From CAWIVJ01 sp963839525 (GTDB taxonomy: Bacteria; Cyanobacteriota; Vampirovibrionia; Gastranaerophilales; Gastranaerophilaceae), in NCBI GenBank assembly GCA_963839525.1, contig CAWIVJ010000031.1, positions 1-49,101 of the forward strand: a stretch of DNA of 49,101 bases, read 5' to 3'. How positions within the stretch are numbered: position 1 is the first letter of the stretch; each line of letters starts with the position of its first letter. The position numbers and the translations under genes were made by a program. Below are positions 9,128 through 17,392 of this stretch, piece after piece. The notes below the pieces were generated by a model. The model saw nothing but the letters and a program-made list of their open reading frames with translations, was not told the origin of the DNA and ran no database searches.

Positions 9128-10951
9128 GTGGCAGAGGCTGCAACAATAGATTTAATTTCATATACAGCAAGTAATGTTGATTCAAGTAGCAGTACAAAAA
9201 AATGTGCTGAAAATTCTGATGATTTTGAAAATATTTTTCAGGACGTAAACAAAACATATTCTTTAAATAATGATTCTTTAAAAAATACTTCGAGTGCCCC
9301 GGATGTTACAAATAATGCCTCTTCTCAAGGTTCTCAAGAATCTAATTATGTAGTAAATAAAGAAGGGTCTATTGAAAATTCTAATCTCCAAAATGAAACA
9401 ATAACTAATGAAGAAGAAGAAGAAAAACCTTTGGATGAATTATGTGATGCAAGCAAAGAAACAAAGGTAACAGGAGAAGCCGAAAACATAAACGTTGAGA
9501 ACCTAAAAAATAGTAAAGAAACTCAGGATTTAGTCGCACCGCCAATAAATAACGAACAGAGCCTGAAAGAAACCGACGAACAAATTGAATCTAAAGAAAA
9601 ATCGGAGGGAAATCCTAAAACAGAAAAAAAAGCTGAGATTCAAGCTGAAGATATACCTCAAGATGAGGTTAAAACAAAAGAAGTTAAAAAAAATCATGAA
9701 ACTGTTTTACAAGAAGAAGTAATCCCTATGGGACCAGCGGAAACGAAAGAAAAATCTGTTAATCAAAAAACAGAAGATATTATTTTAAAATCAGCATCTT
9801 CTGATAAAACTGAAATACCTGAATTGACAAATAAAATCAAAAATACTCCTCACAACATTCCAGCAGAAAATTCACAAACTGAAATTAAAATTGTCAACAA
9901 AGATCTTAAGCCTGAATTAAATAATAATCCAACAAAAGTAAATAACTCAAACCATATCTCAAATGTCGATGAAGTTAATATAAAAACCCAAACACAGCAA
10001 CCAACAACTAATTTAAAGAATAATAACCAAACAAATTATACTCAACAAGCACCTTCAGAAAAAGCTGTTCAAGAAACAAGTGCTCAATCACCTGTTCTTA
10101 AAACTGCTGCAGAAGCTACCGCTTCTGATATAAGCATTAACAAAGCTGACACAAATGTAAAACAAAATGTTAATGATATTTTTACTAAACCATCTTTAAC
10201 GCAAGAAGATTTTGATAAGACAAACGCAAAAATTGTAAAAGTTGAAACTTCAAATAATAAATTGAATAATCAATTAGCAAATCAACAAAATGCACAGGAG
10301 CAGGCAGTAAAATTTAAAATTGAAAGCAATAGCATGAGTCAAAATTCTTCTCAAAATACCGGTTCAATAATTACAGCAGATACATTACCTCAATCAAATT
10401 TCACAAAAACAATTGATAATATTCAAACACCTGTTCAAACATCAACTCAAACATCTAAAGAAATTAGCAATACAGAGATTTTATCTCAAATTAATAATAA
10501 ATTAAATAATTTTAAAAATGAAGAAACTACAAAAGTTAATATAGTTTTGAAACCTGAACATTTGGGCAAAATTAATCTGGAATTAATAAATTCAAAAGAA
10601 GGTTTAATTGCTCGCATGACAACGGATAATGCTCAAGTTAAAGAAATTTTAGACAAAAATTTGGATGGATTAAAAGATACTCTAGGGCATCAAGGCATAA
10701 ATGTTAATAATGTAAGCGTAAAAGTAAATGAAGTTCAAAAGCAGACTAACGACAGTACTTTTTCTTTTGATAGTCAAACAGGGCAAAATAATCGACAAAC
10801 ATCGTATGATACAAGACAGACAAAAGAAAATGAATTTTCTTTTGAAGATGAAACCGATAATTTTGCTTCAGAAAATACAACAGCGGATATTGAAGTTCAA
10901 AATTTAGCTTCAATTAGCTCACATTCAGGACAAGTAGATTATAAAGTTTAA
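9128..10951 (+). CDS. fliK: Flagellar hook-length control protein FliK
   Basis: A 607-residue protein. Residues 1-~460 are low-complexity, rich in Asn, Gln, Glu, Lys and Thr, as expected of the molecular ruler region. The C-terminal Flg_hook domain starts near 465 with TKVNIVLKPEHLGKINLEL and continues through ARMTTDNAQVKEIL and LKDTLGHQGI. FliK is secreted and switches export specificity when the hook is complete. The start is GTG behind GGGGGAA, 16 bases after fliJ. Confidence 0.9.
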   Translation: MAEAATIDLISYTASNVDSSSSTKKCAENSDDFENIFQDVNKTYSLNNDSLKNTSSAPDVTNNASSQGSQESNYVVNKEGSIENSNLQNETITNEEEEEKPLDELCDASKETKVTGEAENINVENLKNSKETQDLVAPPINNEQSLKETDEQIESKEKSEGNPKTEKKAEIQAEDIPQDEVKTKEVKKNHETVLQEEVIPMGPAETKEKSVNQKTEDIILKSASSDKTEIPELTNKIKNTPHNIPAENSQTEIKIVNKDLKPELNNNPTKVNNSNHISNVDEVNIKTQTQQPTTNLKNNNQTNYTQQAPSEKAVQETSAQSPVLKTAAEATASDISINKADTNVKQNVNDIFTKPSLTQEDFDKTNAKIVKVETSNNKLNNQLANQQNAQEQAVKFKIESNSMSQNSSQNTGSIITADTLPQSNFTKTIDNIQTPVQTSTQTSKEISNTEILSQINNKLNNFKNEETTKVNIVLKPEHLGKINLELINSKEGLIARMTTDNAQVKEILDKNLDGLKDTLGHQGINVNNVSVKVNEVQKQTNDSTFSFDSQTGQNNRQTSYDTRQTKENEFSFEDETDNFASENTTADIEVQNLASISSHSGQVDYKV

Positions 10952-10974
10952 TAAAGAACGGGAGGGCAACAATT

Positions 10975-11433
10975 ATGTCAGTAGTAGGCGATATTATAGA
11001 TTCAACTAATTACACAACACAAGAACAAGCTAAACAGCCAAAAGTAACGGGTGCAGCATCAGCAAATTTAAGTGTATCAGAATTTTTAAACTTAATGCTA
11101 AAACAATTACAGTTTCAAGATCCTATGGAACCTCAAGGGAATGCGGAATTTGTATCTCAGCAATGTCAATTTGCACAATTGCAGGCAACTCAAGAAATGA
11201 ACGAGAATATTACTATGAACAATTCAATATCTCAAACCCTTTCTCTTGTCGGTAAAGAAGTAGATTTAATAGACCCTAATAATCCTGAGAATACGATTAC
11301 AGGAGTGATAAAAGAAGCTAAATTTACCAGTAAGGGGGCAACTATTGTTGTAAATGATAAAGAATATCCTATATCTCTTATAAAAACTGTAAGAGAAGCT
11401 TCTACAACTCCAAAAGAAACAACTACAAGTTAG
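10975..11433 (+). CDS. flgD: Flagellar hook assembly scaffold FlgD
   Basis: A 152-residue protein with the conserved N-terminal scaffold region (EFLNLMLKQLQFQDPMEP, FVSQQCQFAQLQATQEM) and a short C-terminal segment (VGKEVDLIDPNN). It caps the growing hook. It is shorter than the enterobacterial protein and resembles the short forms that lack the full Ig/tudor head. A strong GGAGGG site precedes the ATG, and it is spaced 23 bases from fliK. Confidence 0.92.
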   Translation: MSVVGDIIDSTNYTTQEQAKQPKVTGAASANLSVSEFLNLMLKQLQFQDPMEPQGNAEFVSQQCQFAQLQATQEMNENITMNNSISQTLSLVGKEVDLIDPNNPENTITGVIKEAKFTSKGATIVVNDKEYPISLIKTVREASTTPKETTTS

Positions 11434-11478
11434 GAAATAAACATATAAAAGTAATATAAAAGACAAAAGGAGGAAAAA

Positions 11479-12843
11479 ATGTCACAATCACTTTATACTG
11501 CAATGGGTGGTATATCCGCAGCAACGACACAATTACAAGTTGTTTCAAATAACGTTGCAAACATTAACACAACAGCATTTAAATCATCATCAGTAACATT
11601 TTCTGATGTATTTTCAAGAACATTGTCATCAGGTTCCGTAGCCACTGATAGTAACGGGGGTACAAACCCTGTTCAAATAGGTGTTGGCGTACAAGTAAGT
11701 GCCGTTTCTAAAGATTTTTCTACAGGAAGCTGGGTTTCAACAGGACAAGATACGGATCTTATGATTGAAGGTTCAGGTTTCTTCACAGTAACAGATGGTA
11801 CTTCAGTCTTTTACACAAGAGCAGGGGATTTTTCTTTTGATGAAGACGGGAACCTTGTAACCTCCGATGGTTATAAGGTGCTTGGTACAAATTCAATAAT
11901 GTCTACAACAACTTCCCAAAATACTGTATCTGTTCCTCTTTCAATTTGTGCGGATGTTGAAGGAAATGCAAGTATAGGAACAATAGGCGTTAATAATTTG
12001 AACAACTTGGATAATAATTTTACAGCGGGTGATTTCACAATTACATCAACCGGAGCAGCAGGAGCTACTTATACCATATCTCTTGATGCAACAGATTTAG
12101 ACGGAGATGTAAATGAACTTGTTGCTGCCATTCAAAATGATATAGGAGATGAAGTTGCAACAGGAATTACGGTTGAATGCAGTGATGGTCAAATAACATT
12201 TACGATTGATGGAGGAAATGCAACATCACTTGAATTTAATACTCCAACAGTAGATGCTTCTAACTTTGTAACTCAAACTGAACTTAAAGGCTCTGCTCCA
12301 AACGGTGGAGTTTATTCAAGTAAAAATTTAGATTATACCGCTAATATTTCTCAATTATCAAGTGCAAGTGAAGCTATTTCAGAAACTTCTGAAACAATTA
12401 ATTCGGATGGTTCAGTTCAAGTTACATATAATGATGGAAGTATCTTATCAGTACAACTTGGAGAAGATAATACTACATACGAATTTATATATACAACAGC
12501 TGACAATGTTAAGATAACAGGAACAAAATGTAACGTTGAAAGCGATGTTGCAGAACCTGCGAATTTTGTAATTCAATTGGGAACTATTACAAACACAAAC
12601 GGTTTGATGTCTAAAGGAAGTAACCTATTTGAAGCAGGCCCAAATTCAGGTGACATTGTTTATACCGTAGCTGGAGAAATGGGTGCCGGGTATATAGAAT
12701 CTGGCGGCTTAGAAGCATCCAACGTTAACCTATCATCAGAATTATCAAATATGATTCTGGCACAACGTGCTATTCAGGCAAACTCCAGAGTTTTCACAAC
12801 AACAACTAACGTTATGGATACTATTACTCAAATGGGACGTTAA
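11479..12843 (+). CDS. flgE: Flagellar hook protein FlgE
   Basis: A 454-residue axial protein. The N-terminus SLYTAMGGISAATTQLQVVS with NNVANINTTAFK is the flagellar basal-body rod/hook motif, and the C-terminal helix SSELSNMILAQRAIQANS is the matching partner. The middle is a variable, Thr/Asn/Gly-rich surface domain. The protein forms the extracellular hook. AAGGAGG lies eight bases before the ATG. It is the last gene of the visible flagellar operon, and a large hairpin follows it. Confidence 0.95.
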   Translation: MSQSLYTAMGGISAATTQLQVVSNNVANINTTAFKSSSVTFSDVFSRTLSSGSVATDSNGGTNPVQIGVGVQVSAVSKDFSTGSWVSTGQDTDLMIEGSGFFTVTDGTSVFYTRAGDFSFDEDGNLVTSDGYKVLGTNSIMSTTTSQNTVSVPLSICADVEGNASIGTIGVNNLNNLDNNFTAGDFTITSTGAAGATYTISLDATDLDGDVNELVAAIQNDIGDEVATGITVECSDGQITFTIDGGNATSLEFNTPTVDASNFVTQTELKGSAPNGGVYSSKNLDYTANISQLSSASEAISETSETINSDGSVQVTYNDGSILSVQLGEDNTTYEFIYTTADNVKITGTKCNVESDVAEPANFVIQLGTITNTNGLMSKGSNLFEAGPNSGDIVYTVAGEMGAGYIESGGLEASNVNLSSELSNMILAQRAIQANSRVFTTTTNVMDTITQMGR

Positions 12844-12860
12844 TGGTTAAATAATTAATA

Positions 12861-12908
12861 TTATTTGAATTTTCCATGCTCGGGCATGCCCGAGCATGGC
12901 TCAAATAA
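12861..12908. repeat. Long perfect hairpin after flgE
   Basis: A central 26-base perfect palindrome (12874-12899, CCATGCTCGG then GCATGC then CCGAGCATGG) is enclosed by an outer 8-bp stem, TTATTTGA/TCAAATAA. It is very GC-rich against its surroundings. No T-run follows on either strand, so it is not a standard intrinsic terminator. It could be an mRNA 3'-end stabiliser or a cruciform/repeat element. Confidence 0.8.
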
Positions 12909-13033
12909 GTAGGAGATATCAGAGCGTTAAGATATATTACGAAAAATTAAGAAATATTAAACACCTTAAAATGCATGTTCGTCATGGGTTTGAGGATAAA
13001 AAGAAAGGAGGCAGAGAAGCAAATAAACAAATA

Positions 13034-13062
13034 TTTGTCCTAGCATGATAGTTAGAATATAA
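13034..13062 (+). promoter_or_regulatory. Promoter for yggS-sepF
   Basis: TTGTCC (13034-13039) and TATAAT (13057-13062) are separated by 17 bases, a good sigma-70 type arrangement upstream of the yggS start. Confidence 0.6.
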
Positions 13063-13164
13063 TTAATTTATGTTCTTTTGCTTGGGACGAGACATTGTAA
13101 GGGTGGGTATAAAGGAACTTTGGCATTAGTTAAAGCCGTTGAGTTTGTAATTCAGGAAGCGAAG

Positions 13165-13824
13165 ATGAACAAAATTAAAGAAAAACTCTTACAAATACAA
13201 AAAGACATTGTACCTTATACACCAAATATCATTGCAGTCACAAAATATTTTGACGAAAACAAAATCATAGAAGCTTATGAAGCGGGTTTACGAGATTTTG
13301 GAGAGTCGAGAGCAATTGAGGCAATGGAGAAAATCCAAAAATTACCTCAAGAAATAAGAGAAAATTCAAAATTTCATTTAATCGGTCATTTGCAAACAAA
13401 TAAAGTTCAAAAAGCAGTTGGAAATTTTGATTACATTCAATCAGTAGATTCTTTAAAGTTAGCCCGGATGATTTCGCAAGAAGCCTTAAAAAAGAAAATT
13501 AAGCAAAAGATTTTGTTACAAATTAATAATGCAAACGAAGACCAAAAATTTGGATTTTCGCAAAAAGAAATTTTTGAAAATTTTGCTGAAGTTCAATCTT
13601 TAGAAGGACTTGAAATTGTTGGTTTAATGAATATGGCTCCTTTAGGCTTAGAATCAGAAGAATTAAGTAAGCTATTTGAGGATATCGTTAAAATTAAAAA
13701 TAAGTTAGAAAAAAAATTCGACTGTAAATTGAAAGAAATTTCAATGGGAATGAGCGGTGATTATAAGGAGGCTGTTGTAGCGGGAGCTACAATGATAAGA
13801 ATAGGAAGAAAATTATTTAGTTAG
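13165..13824 (+). CDS. yggS: YggS/PLPBP-type pyridoxal phosphate homeostasis protein
   Basis: About 219 residues, an alanine-racemase-like single-domain TIM barrel. IIAVTKYFDENKI carries the PLP-binding Lys, followed by DFGESRAIEAMEK, FHLIGHLQTNK, GLMNMAPLG and SMGMSGDYKEAV. It binds PLP and buffers cellular B6 vitamers; no catalysis is known. The frame is open to 13078, but the family start MNKIKEKLLQIQ at 13165 follows AGGAAG, so that start is chosen. It sits directly before sepF, a pairing also seen in cyanobacteria and Firmicutes. Confidence 0.93.
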   Translation: MNKIKEKLLQIQKDIVPYTPNIIAVTKYFDENKIIEAYEAGLRDFGESRAIEAMEKIQKLPQEIRENSKFHLIGHLQTNKVQKAVGNFDYIQSVDSLKLARMISQEALKKKIKQKILLQINNANEDQKFGFSQKEIFENFAEVQSLEGLEIVGLMNMAPLGLESEELSKLFEDIVKIKNKLEKKFDCKLKEISMGMSGDYKEAVVAGATMIRIGRKLFS

Positions 13825-13849
13825 TAAAATAAATTTGGAGGAAAAATTA

Positions 13850-14338
13850 GTGGCAGTTTCAGAAAAAATTAAATCATTAGTCGGTTTTTTGACATCAGGG
13901 TTTGAAAACAGAGAAAATGTATTTGAAGATATGGCAGAAGAGTTAGAAATGGATTACCCTATTCAAGATAATCTTGCTCTCGCCCCTTCTTTTTCAAATT
14001 CTTATAAAAGCGATAGAGATCTAAAAGTAGTAGCACATCCTAATTATAAAGGCTATGAAGTAATGGTCGTAGAACCAAGATCTTTTGGGGAAGCGGGACA
14101 AATTGTTATAAATCTGAAGGAAAGAAAAACAATTGTTTTAAATCTTCATCTTTTAGATAAAGAACAATCCCAAAGAACAATTGATTTTGTTTGTGGTGCA
14201 GCGCATGCTTTAAACGGAAAACCACAAAAAGTTGGAGATATGGTTTTTGTATTTACACCAAGTAATATTACTTTATCCGTTGATTCAACTGCTACAACAA
14301 ATAAATTTAGAGATTCATTGTGGAATCAGCCGCAATAA
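13850..14338 (+). CDS. sepF: Cell division protein SepF
   Basis: About 162 residues. A short N-terminal membrane-binding helix (SEKIKSLVGFLTSGF) and an acidic linker precede the SepF core: YEVMVVEPRSFGEAGQIV, RKTIVLNLHLLDKEQSQR and IDFVCGAAHALNG, with GDMVFVFTPSNI near the end. SepF polymerises and ties FtsZ to the membrane. GGAGG at 13837-13841 fixes the GTG at 13850 as start rather than the upstream TTG. The combination of SepF with LPS-export genes favours a cyanobacterial-lineage diderm. Confidence 0.93.
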   Translation: MAVSEKIKSLVGFLTSGFENRENVFEDMAEELEMDYPIQDNLALAPSFSNSYKSDRDLKVVAHPNYKGYEVMVVEPRSFGEAGQIVINLKERKTIVLNLHLLDKEQSQRTIDFVCGAAHALNGKPQKVGDMVFVFTPSNITLSVDSTATTNKFRDSLWNQPQ

Positions 14339-14400
14339 TATATGAGAGAGGATGGCAAATTTAAATTTGCCGTAATGATTTGATTATAGTTGTACTTTCA

Positions 14401-14422
14401 GGAGGCACAAGCCTCCTTTTTT
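14401..14422 (+). terminator. Intrinsic terminator after sepF
   Basis: GGAGGC, loop ACAA, GCCTCC and then six T. A separate 18-base palindrome at 14354-14371 (GGCAAAT/ATTTGCC) lies just upstream. Confidence 0.85.
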
Positions 14423-14527
14423 ATTATAGTTTTTCTTGATTTTATTTTTTTTTAAGATATTATGTAATAGGTTGAAAGGTTCAACTTAAAAAAAATTGTT
14501 TTACAATAAAGAAGGGGGAAGTGAGAA

Positions 14528-15802
14528 ATGGCATCGAAAAACTTTTTATTCACCTCGGAATCAGTAACGGAAGGTCACCCAGATAAAGTTTGTGACCAAA
14601 TATCTGATGCAATTTTGGATGAATTTTTAACAAAGGATTCAAAATCAAGAGTAGCAGCAGAAACTACTGTAACAACAGGTATGGCACTTGTTTGTGGAGA
14701 AATAACATCTGATTGTTATGTGGATATTCCGCAAGTAGTTAGAAATACTATAAAAAATATAGGTTATCATGGAGAAGAAGGTGGCGGATTTGATTCTAAA
14801 ACCTGTGCTGTTTTAACAAGTATAGATGAGCAATCTTCTGATATTGCAGGCGGAGTTAACAAAGCCTTAGAAACACGTGAAGATAATTCAAACACTTCAA
14901 CTTATGAAACTGAAAACTTAGGAGCAGGAGATCAGGGTATAATGTTTGGCTATGCTTGCAATGAAACTCCGGAATTAATGCCTTTACCGATAAGCCTGGC
15001 TCACAGGTTAGCTTTTAGGCTTGCTGAAGTAAGAAAACAAGGACTTGTTTCTTATTTAAGACCTGATGGCAAATCACAGGTGACTGTTGAATATGTTGAT
15101 GGTAAACCTTCAAGGATTGATACTATATTAATATCAACTCAACATGATCCTGAAATAAACGGAAAAACTGACAATAAAGAAATTCAAGCTATTATTAAAA
15201 AAGACTTAATTGAATTGGTTGTGAATAATGTTTTTGAAAATGAACCGCTAAAACCTGATTCAACAACAAAATATTTAATTAACCCTTCAGGACGTTTTGT
15301 TATCGGAGGTCCTCAAGGTGATGCAGGATTAACGGGAAGAAAAATAATTGTTGATACTTACGGTGGTTATTCAAGACACGGAGGCGGTGCTTTTTCAGGA
15401 AAAGATCCCACAAAAGTTGACCGTTCTGCCGCTTATGCTTCAAGATGGGTTGCTAAAAACATTGTAGCAGCAGGTTTGGCAGAAAAATGCGAACTTGAAT
15501 TAGCTTATGCAATAGGTGTTGCCGAGCCGGTTTCTGTGATGGTTGAAACTTTTGGAACAGGTAAAATTTCAGACGATGAAATTTGTTGCCTTGTTAAACA
15601 AAACTTTGACTTAAGACCTGCCGCAATAATTAATCAGTTCAATTTAAGAGAATTGCCTGCGAAAAATGGCGGTAAATTCTATCAACGTCTGGCTGCTTAC
15701 GGGCATATGGGCAGAACTGATTTTGAAGTTCCGTGGGAAAAAACAGACAAAGCAGAAGACTTAAAAAAACAATCTTCTACCGACTGCGGATGTTGCTGCT
15801 AG
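14528..15802 (+). CDS. metK: S-adenosylmethionine synthetase
   Basis: A 424-residue enzyme making SAM from methionine and ATP. It has SVTEGHPDKVCDQISDA at the start, GAGDQGIMFGYA (ATP motif) and GGGAFSGKDPTKVDRSAA (P-loop-like signature). It is longer than the usual 380-400 residues. Internal loops are slightly extended, and the C-terminus after DFEVPWEKTDKA ends in a Cys cluster, DCGCCC. Upstream is a short GTTGAA-AGG-TTCAAC hairpin (14471-14485), with no SAM riboswitch fold evident. The start ATG has a GGGGGAAG site. Confidence 0.96.
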   Translation: MASKNFLFTSESVTEGHPDKVCDQISDAILDEFLTKDSKSRVAAETTVTTGMALVCGEITSDCYVDIPQVVRNTIKNIGYHGEEGGGFDSKTCAVLTSIDEQSSDIAGGVNKALETREDNSNTSTYETENLGAGDQGIMFGYACNETPELMPLPISLAHRLAFRLAEVRKQGLVSYLRPDGKSQVTVEYVDGKPSRIDTILISTQHDPEINGKTDNKEIQAIIKKDLIELVVNNVFENEPLKPDSTTKYLINPSGRFVIGGPQGDAGLTGRKIIVDTYGGYSRHGGGAFSGKDPTKVDRSAAYASRWVAKNIVAAGLAEKCELELAYAIGVAEPVSVMVETFGTGKISDDEICCLVKQNFDLRPAAIINQFNLRELPAKNGGKFYQRLAAYGHMGRTDFEVPWEKTDKAEDLKKQSSTDCGCCC

Positions 15803-15818
15803 TTAAAAATATTGATAA

Positions 15819-15868
15819 CTTAAACAAAAGGCGCAAATGTTTTTAACATTTGCGCCTGTTTGTTTAAG
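15819..15868. terminator. Bidirectional terminator between metK and the convergent remnant
   Basis: GGCGCAAATGT pairs with ACATTTGCGCC around a TTTTA loop. The stem is extended by outer AAACAAA/TTTGTTT, giving A- and T-rich flanks usable from both strands. Confidence 0.8.
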
Positions 15869-15876
15869 TATTAAAT

Positions 15877-16393
15877 TTATTTTGAAAATTCGGCCGGGGC
15901 TACCAGCCTAACAATGTAAACTGGTAGCAGTTCTAGGTAAGATTCGGAGATTTTTGCTCCAGTAAAAGATCTTGCGCGCTTTACTCTGTTTTCAAAAATA
16001 CCCTTAATTTCTTTATCTGCTTCCCTAATATATTTGTCAATCTCCCTCAATAATGATGTTTTTGCTTTTTTTATTTTTTTCGGTTTCTGTTTCTGTTCGA
16101 TTGCTTGTTCTACTTTGTTATATAATTCAAACAAATTTTTTTTATAGTTGTCGCTAATATATACTTTCGGAAATTTTGGAACGCCCTTTATTCTTGCGTT
16201 GATATATTCTATTTGACGTTTAAGCAGGGATGCTTAAATTTTTTAAAAATTTCACTTAGAAGATTCTTTGGCTCCTTTAGGTTTGGTTTTCAGGCAATTT
16301 AGGTGATAATAATGTCTTAACCCAACACCTTGTTGCAGTACCAAAGTTAATCTTTTGCCGGTAATTATTAGTACTAATATTTTGTATTTTCAT
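15877..16393 (-). pseudogene. Decayed FG-motif gene
   Basis: On the minus strand an ATG at 16391-16393, preceded by AAGGAA, starts KIQNISTNNYRQKINFGT, the FG-type N-terminus seen in other genes here. That frame stops at 16277-16279. A second frame, offset by one base, reads QQGVGLRHYYHLNCLKTKPK and also stops. A third open stretch from about 16225 to 15877 encodes KRQIEYINARIKGVPKF and a Lys-rich C-terminal segment of ~115 residues, for which no ATG exists. The three pieces do not join without frameshifts, so I read this as a broken gene. The 85-residue open frame from TTG 16134 is the part most likely to be annotated. Function is unknown. Confidence 0.5.
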
Positions 16394-16617
16394 GATATTT
16401 TAATTCCTTTCCTTTGATTAAAGAACCGTGAAAAAATAATTTACCCCCAAAATAAGAATTTATCTTATCTAATGCTGTACCACCCTTCTGTAGAGGGCAA
16501 TATGATTACTTTTAAAAAGTTGTAAATTTTTATGACAATTTTTCAAATTTTGTAATATCCATTATCAGGTTAAATTTCATGCTATAATTTTCATAGAAAT
16601 TAATTGAGGGGGTATTT
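16394..16617. promoter_or_regulatory. Intergenic region with promoter of the 16618 gene
   Basis: An extended -10 element, TGCTATAAT (TATAAT at 16583-16588), lies 24 bases before the GAGGGGG ribosome site. The rest, about 180 bases, is AT-rich and holds no gene that I can see. Confidence 0.5.
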
Positions 16618-17019
16618 ATGAAAGAAAAAGCCGTTAATTATTATAAACAAGGCTATTCTTGTTCTGAAAGTGTTGTGCAGGCAGCCATTGACGAGGGTTT
16701 ATGCGATAAAAATTTATTATCTGCGGCAACCGCATTTTCAGGCGGAATGTCATCGGGATGCTTGTGCGGAGCTGTTGCCGGTGCGCAAATGGTTTTAGGA
16801 GCTAATTTCGGTAAAAATAATTTCAAAGGAAATGAAGAAACAGCAAGAGCAAAAGCAAAAGAATTTATCGACGAATTTAAGAAAAAGAGAAAAGCAACTT
16901 GTTGTAAAGCTTTAACTGCAGGTTTAGATTTTGGTTCTGTTGAACGTAAACAAAATTGTGCTTCTTTAGTAGAAGAATGTACTGAAATTTTAGGAAGTTT
17001 AACAAAAATTAAGGTATAA
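16618..17019 (+). CDS. C_GCAxxG_C_C family protein
   Basis: A 133-residue cytosolic protein of the C-GCAxxG-C-C family (possible redox or metal role). The signature Cys residues are visible: YSCSESVV, SGCLCGAVAGAQMVLG, ATCCKALT and NCASLVEECTE. The biochemical role is not established for the family. A GAGGGGG site precedes the ATG. It is followed after one base by the crcB start, so both are co-transcribed. Confidence 0.88.
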   Translation: MKEKAVNYYKQGYSCSESVVQAAIDEGLCDKNLLSAATAFSGGMSSGCLCGAVAGAQMVLGANFGKNNFKGNEETARAKAKEFIDEFKKKRKATCCKALTAGLDFGSVERKQNCASLVEECTEILGSLTKIKV

Positions 17020-17020
17020 A

Positions 17021-17392
17021 ATGATTAACGCTTTAGCAATATTTATCGGAGGAGGGCTTGGAGCAATAAGCCGTTATTATGTGAGTATTTCAATGAAAAC
17101 TCATAATCTTAGCTTTCCTTTTGCTACTTTAAGTGTGAATATTATAGGCAGCTTAATTTTAGGATTTGCTGCAGCTTTGTTTTGGAAAAATGAATCACTA
17201 CATCATTCTTTAAAACTTGCTCTCGTAGTAGGTTTTTGCGGCGGACTTACAACTTTCAGCACTTTTTCATGGGAAACTTTTGACTTAATAAAAAACGGGG
17301 AAATATTGTTAGCAATTATTTATACAATTATAAGTGTATTAATTTGTATTCTGGCAATAAGTTTAGGAGCCTTTTTATCACGATATGTTTAA
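17021..17392 (+). CDS. crcB: Fluoride channel Fluc/CrcB
   Basis: A 123-residue protein with four membrane helices, dimeric in the family. Signatures: GGGLGAISRYYVS, SVNIIGSLILGF (conserved Asn) and GFCGGLTTFSTFSWE with the conserved Thr/Phe fluoride-track residues. It exports F- passively across the inner membrane. No fluoride riboswitch is evident upstream; expression would come from the promoter before the GCAxxG gene. The last 8 bases overlap the next gene. Confidence 0.95.
   Translation: MINALAIFIGGGLGAISRYYVSISMKTHNLSFPFATLSVNIIGSLILGFAAALFWKNESLHHSLKLALVVGFCGGLTTFSTFSWETFDLIKNGEILLAIIYTIISVLICILAISLGAFLSRYV

Larger units (their letters stand above)
12844..13164. other. Intergenic region between flgE and yggS
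   Basis: Beyond the hairpin there is no convincing gene. Two ATG-started frames of 22 and 25 codons near 12971-12975 overlap an AAAGGAGG sequence at 13003-13010, but no proper start follows that site. The yggS promoter lies at the right end. Confidence 0.5.

Noticed and set aside
13078..13164. Extended N-terminus of YggS
   Set aside because: The extra 29 codons have no family match, and a ribosome site precedes the ATG at 13165.
14440..14527. SAM riboswitch before metK
   Set aside because: Only a small GTTGAA/TTCAAC hairpin is visible; no four-way or pseudoknot pattern of known SAM aptamers fits in the short leader.
16560..17020. Fluoride riboswitch for crcB
   Set aside because: crcB begins one base after the upstream gene stop, and no aptamer-like pseudoknot was found in the leader of that operon.
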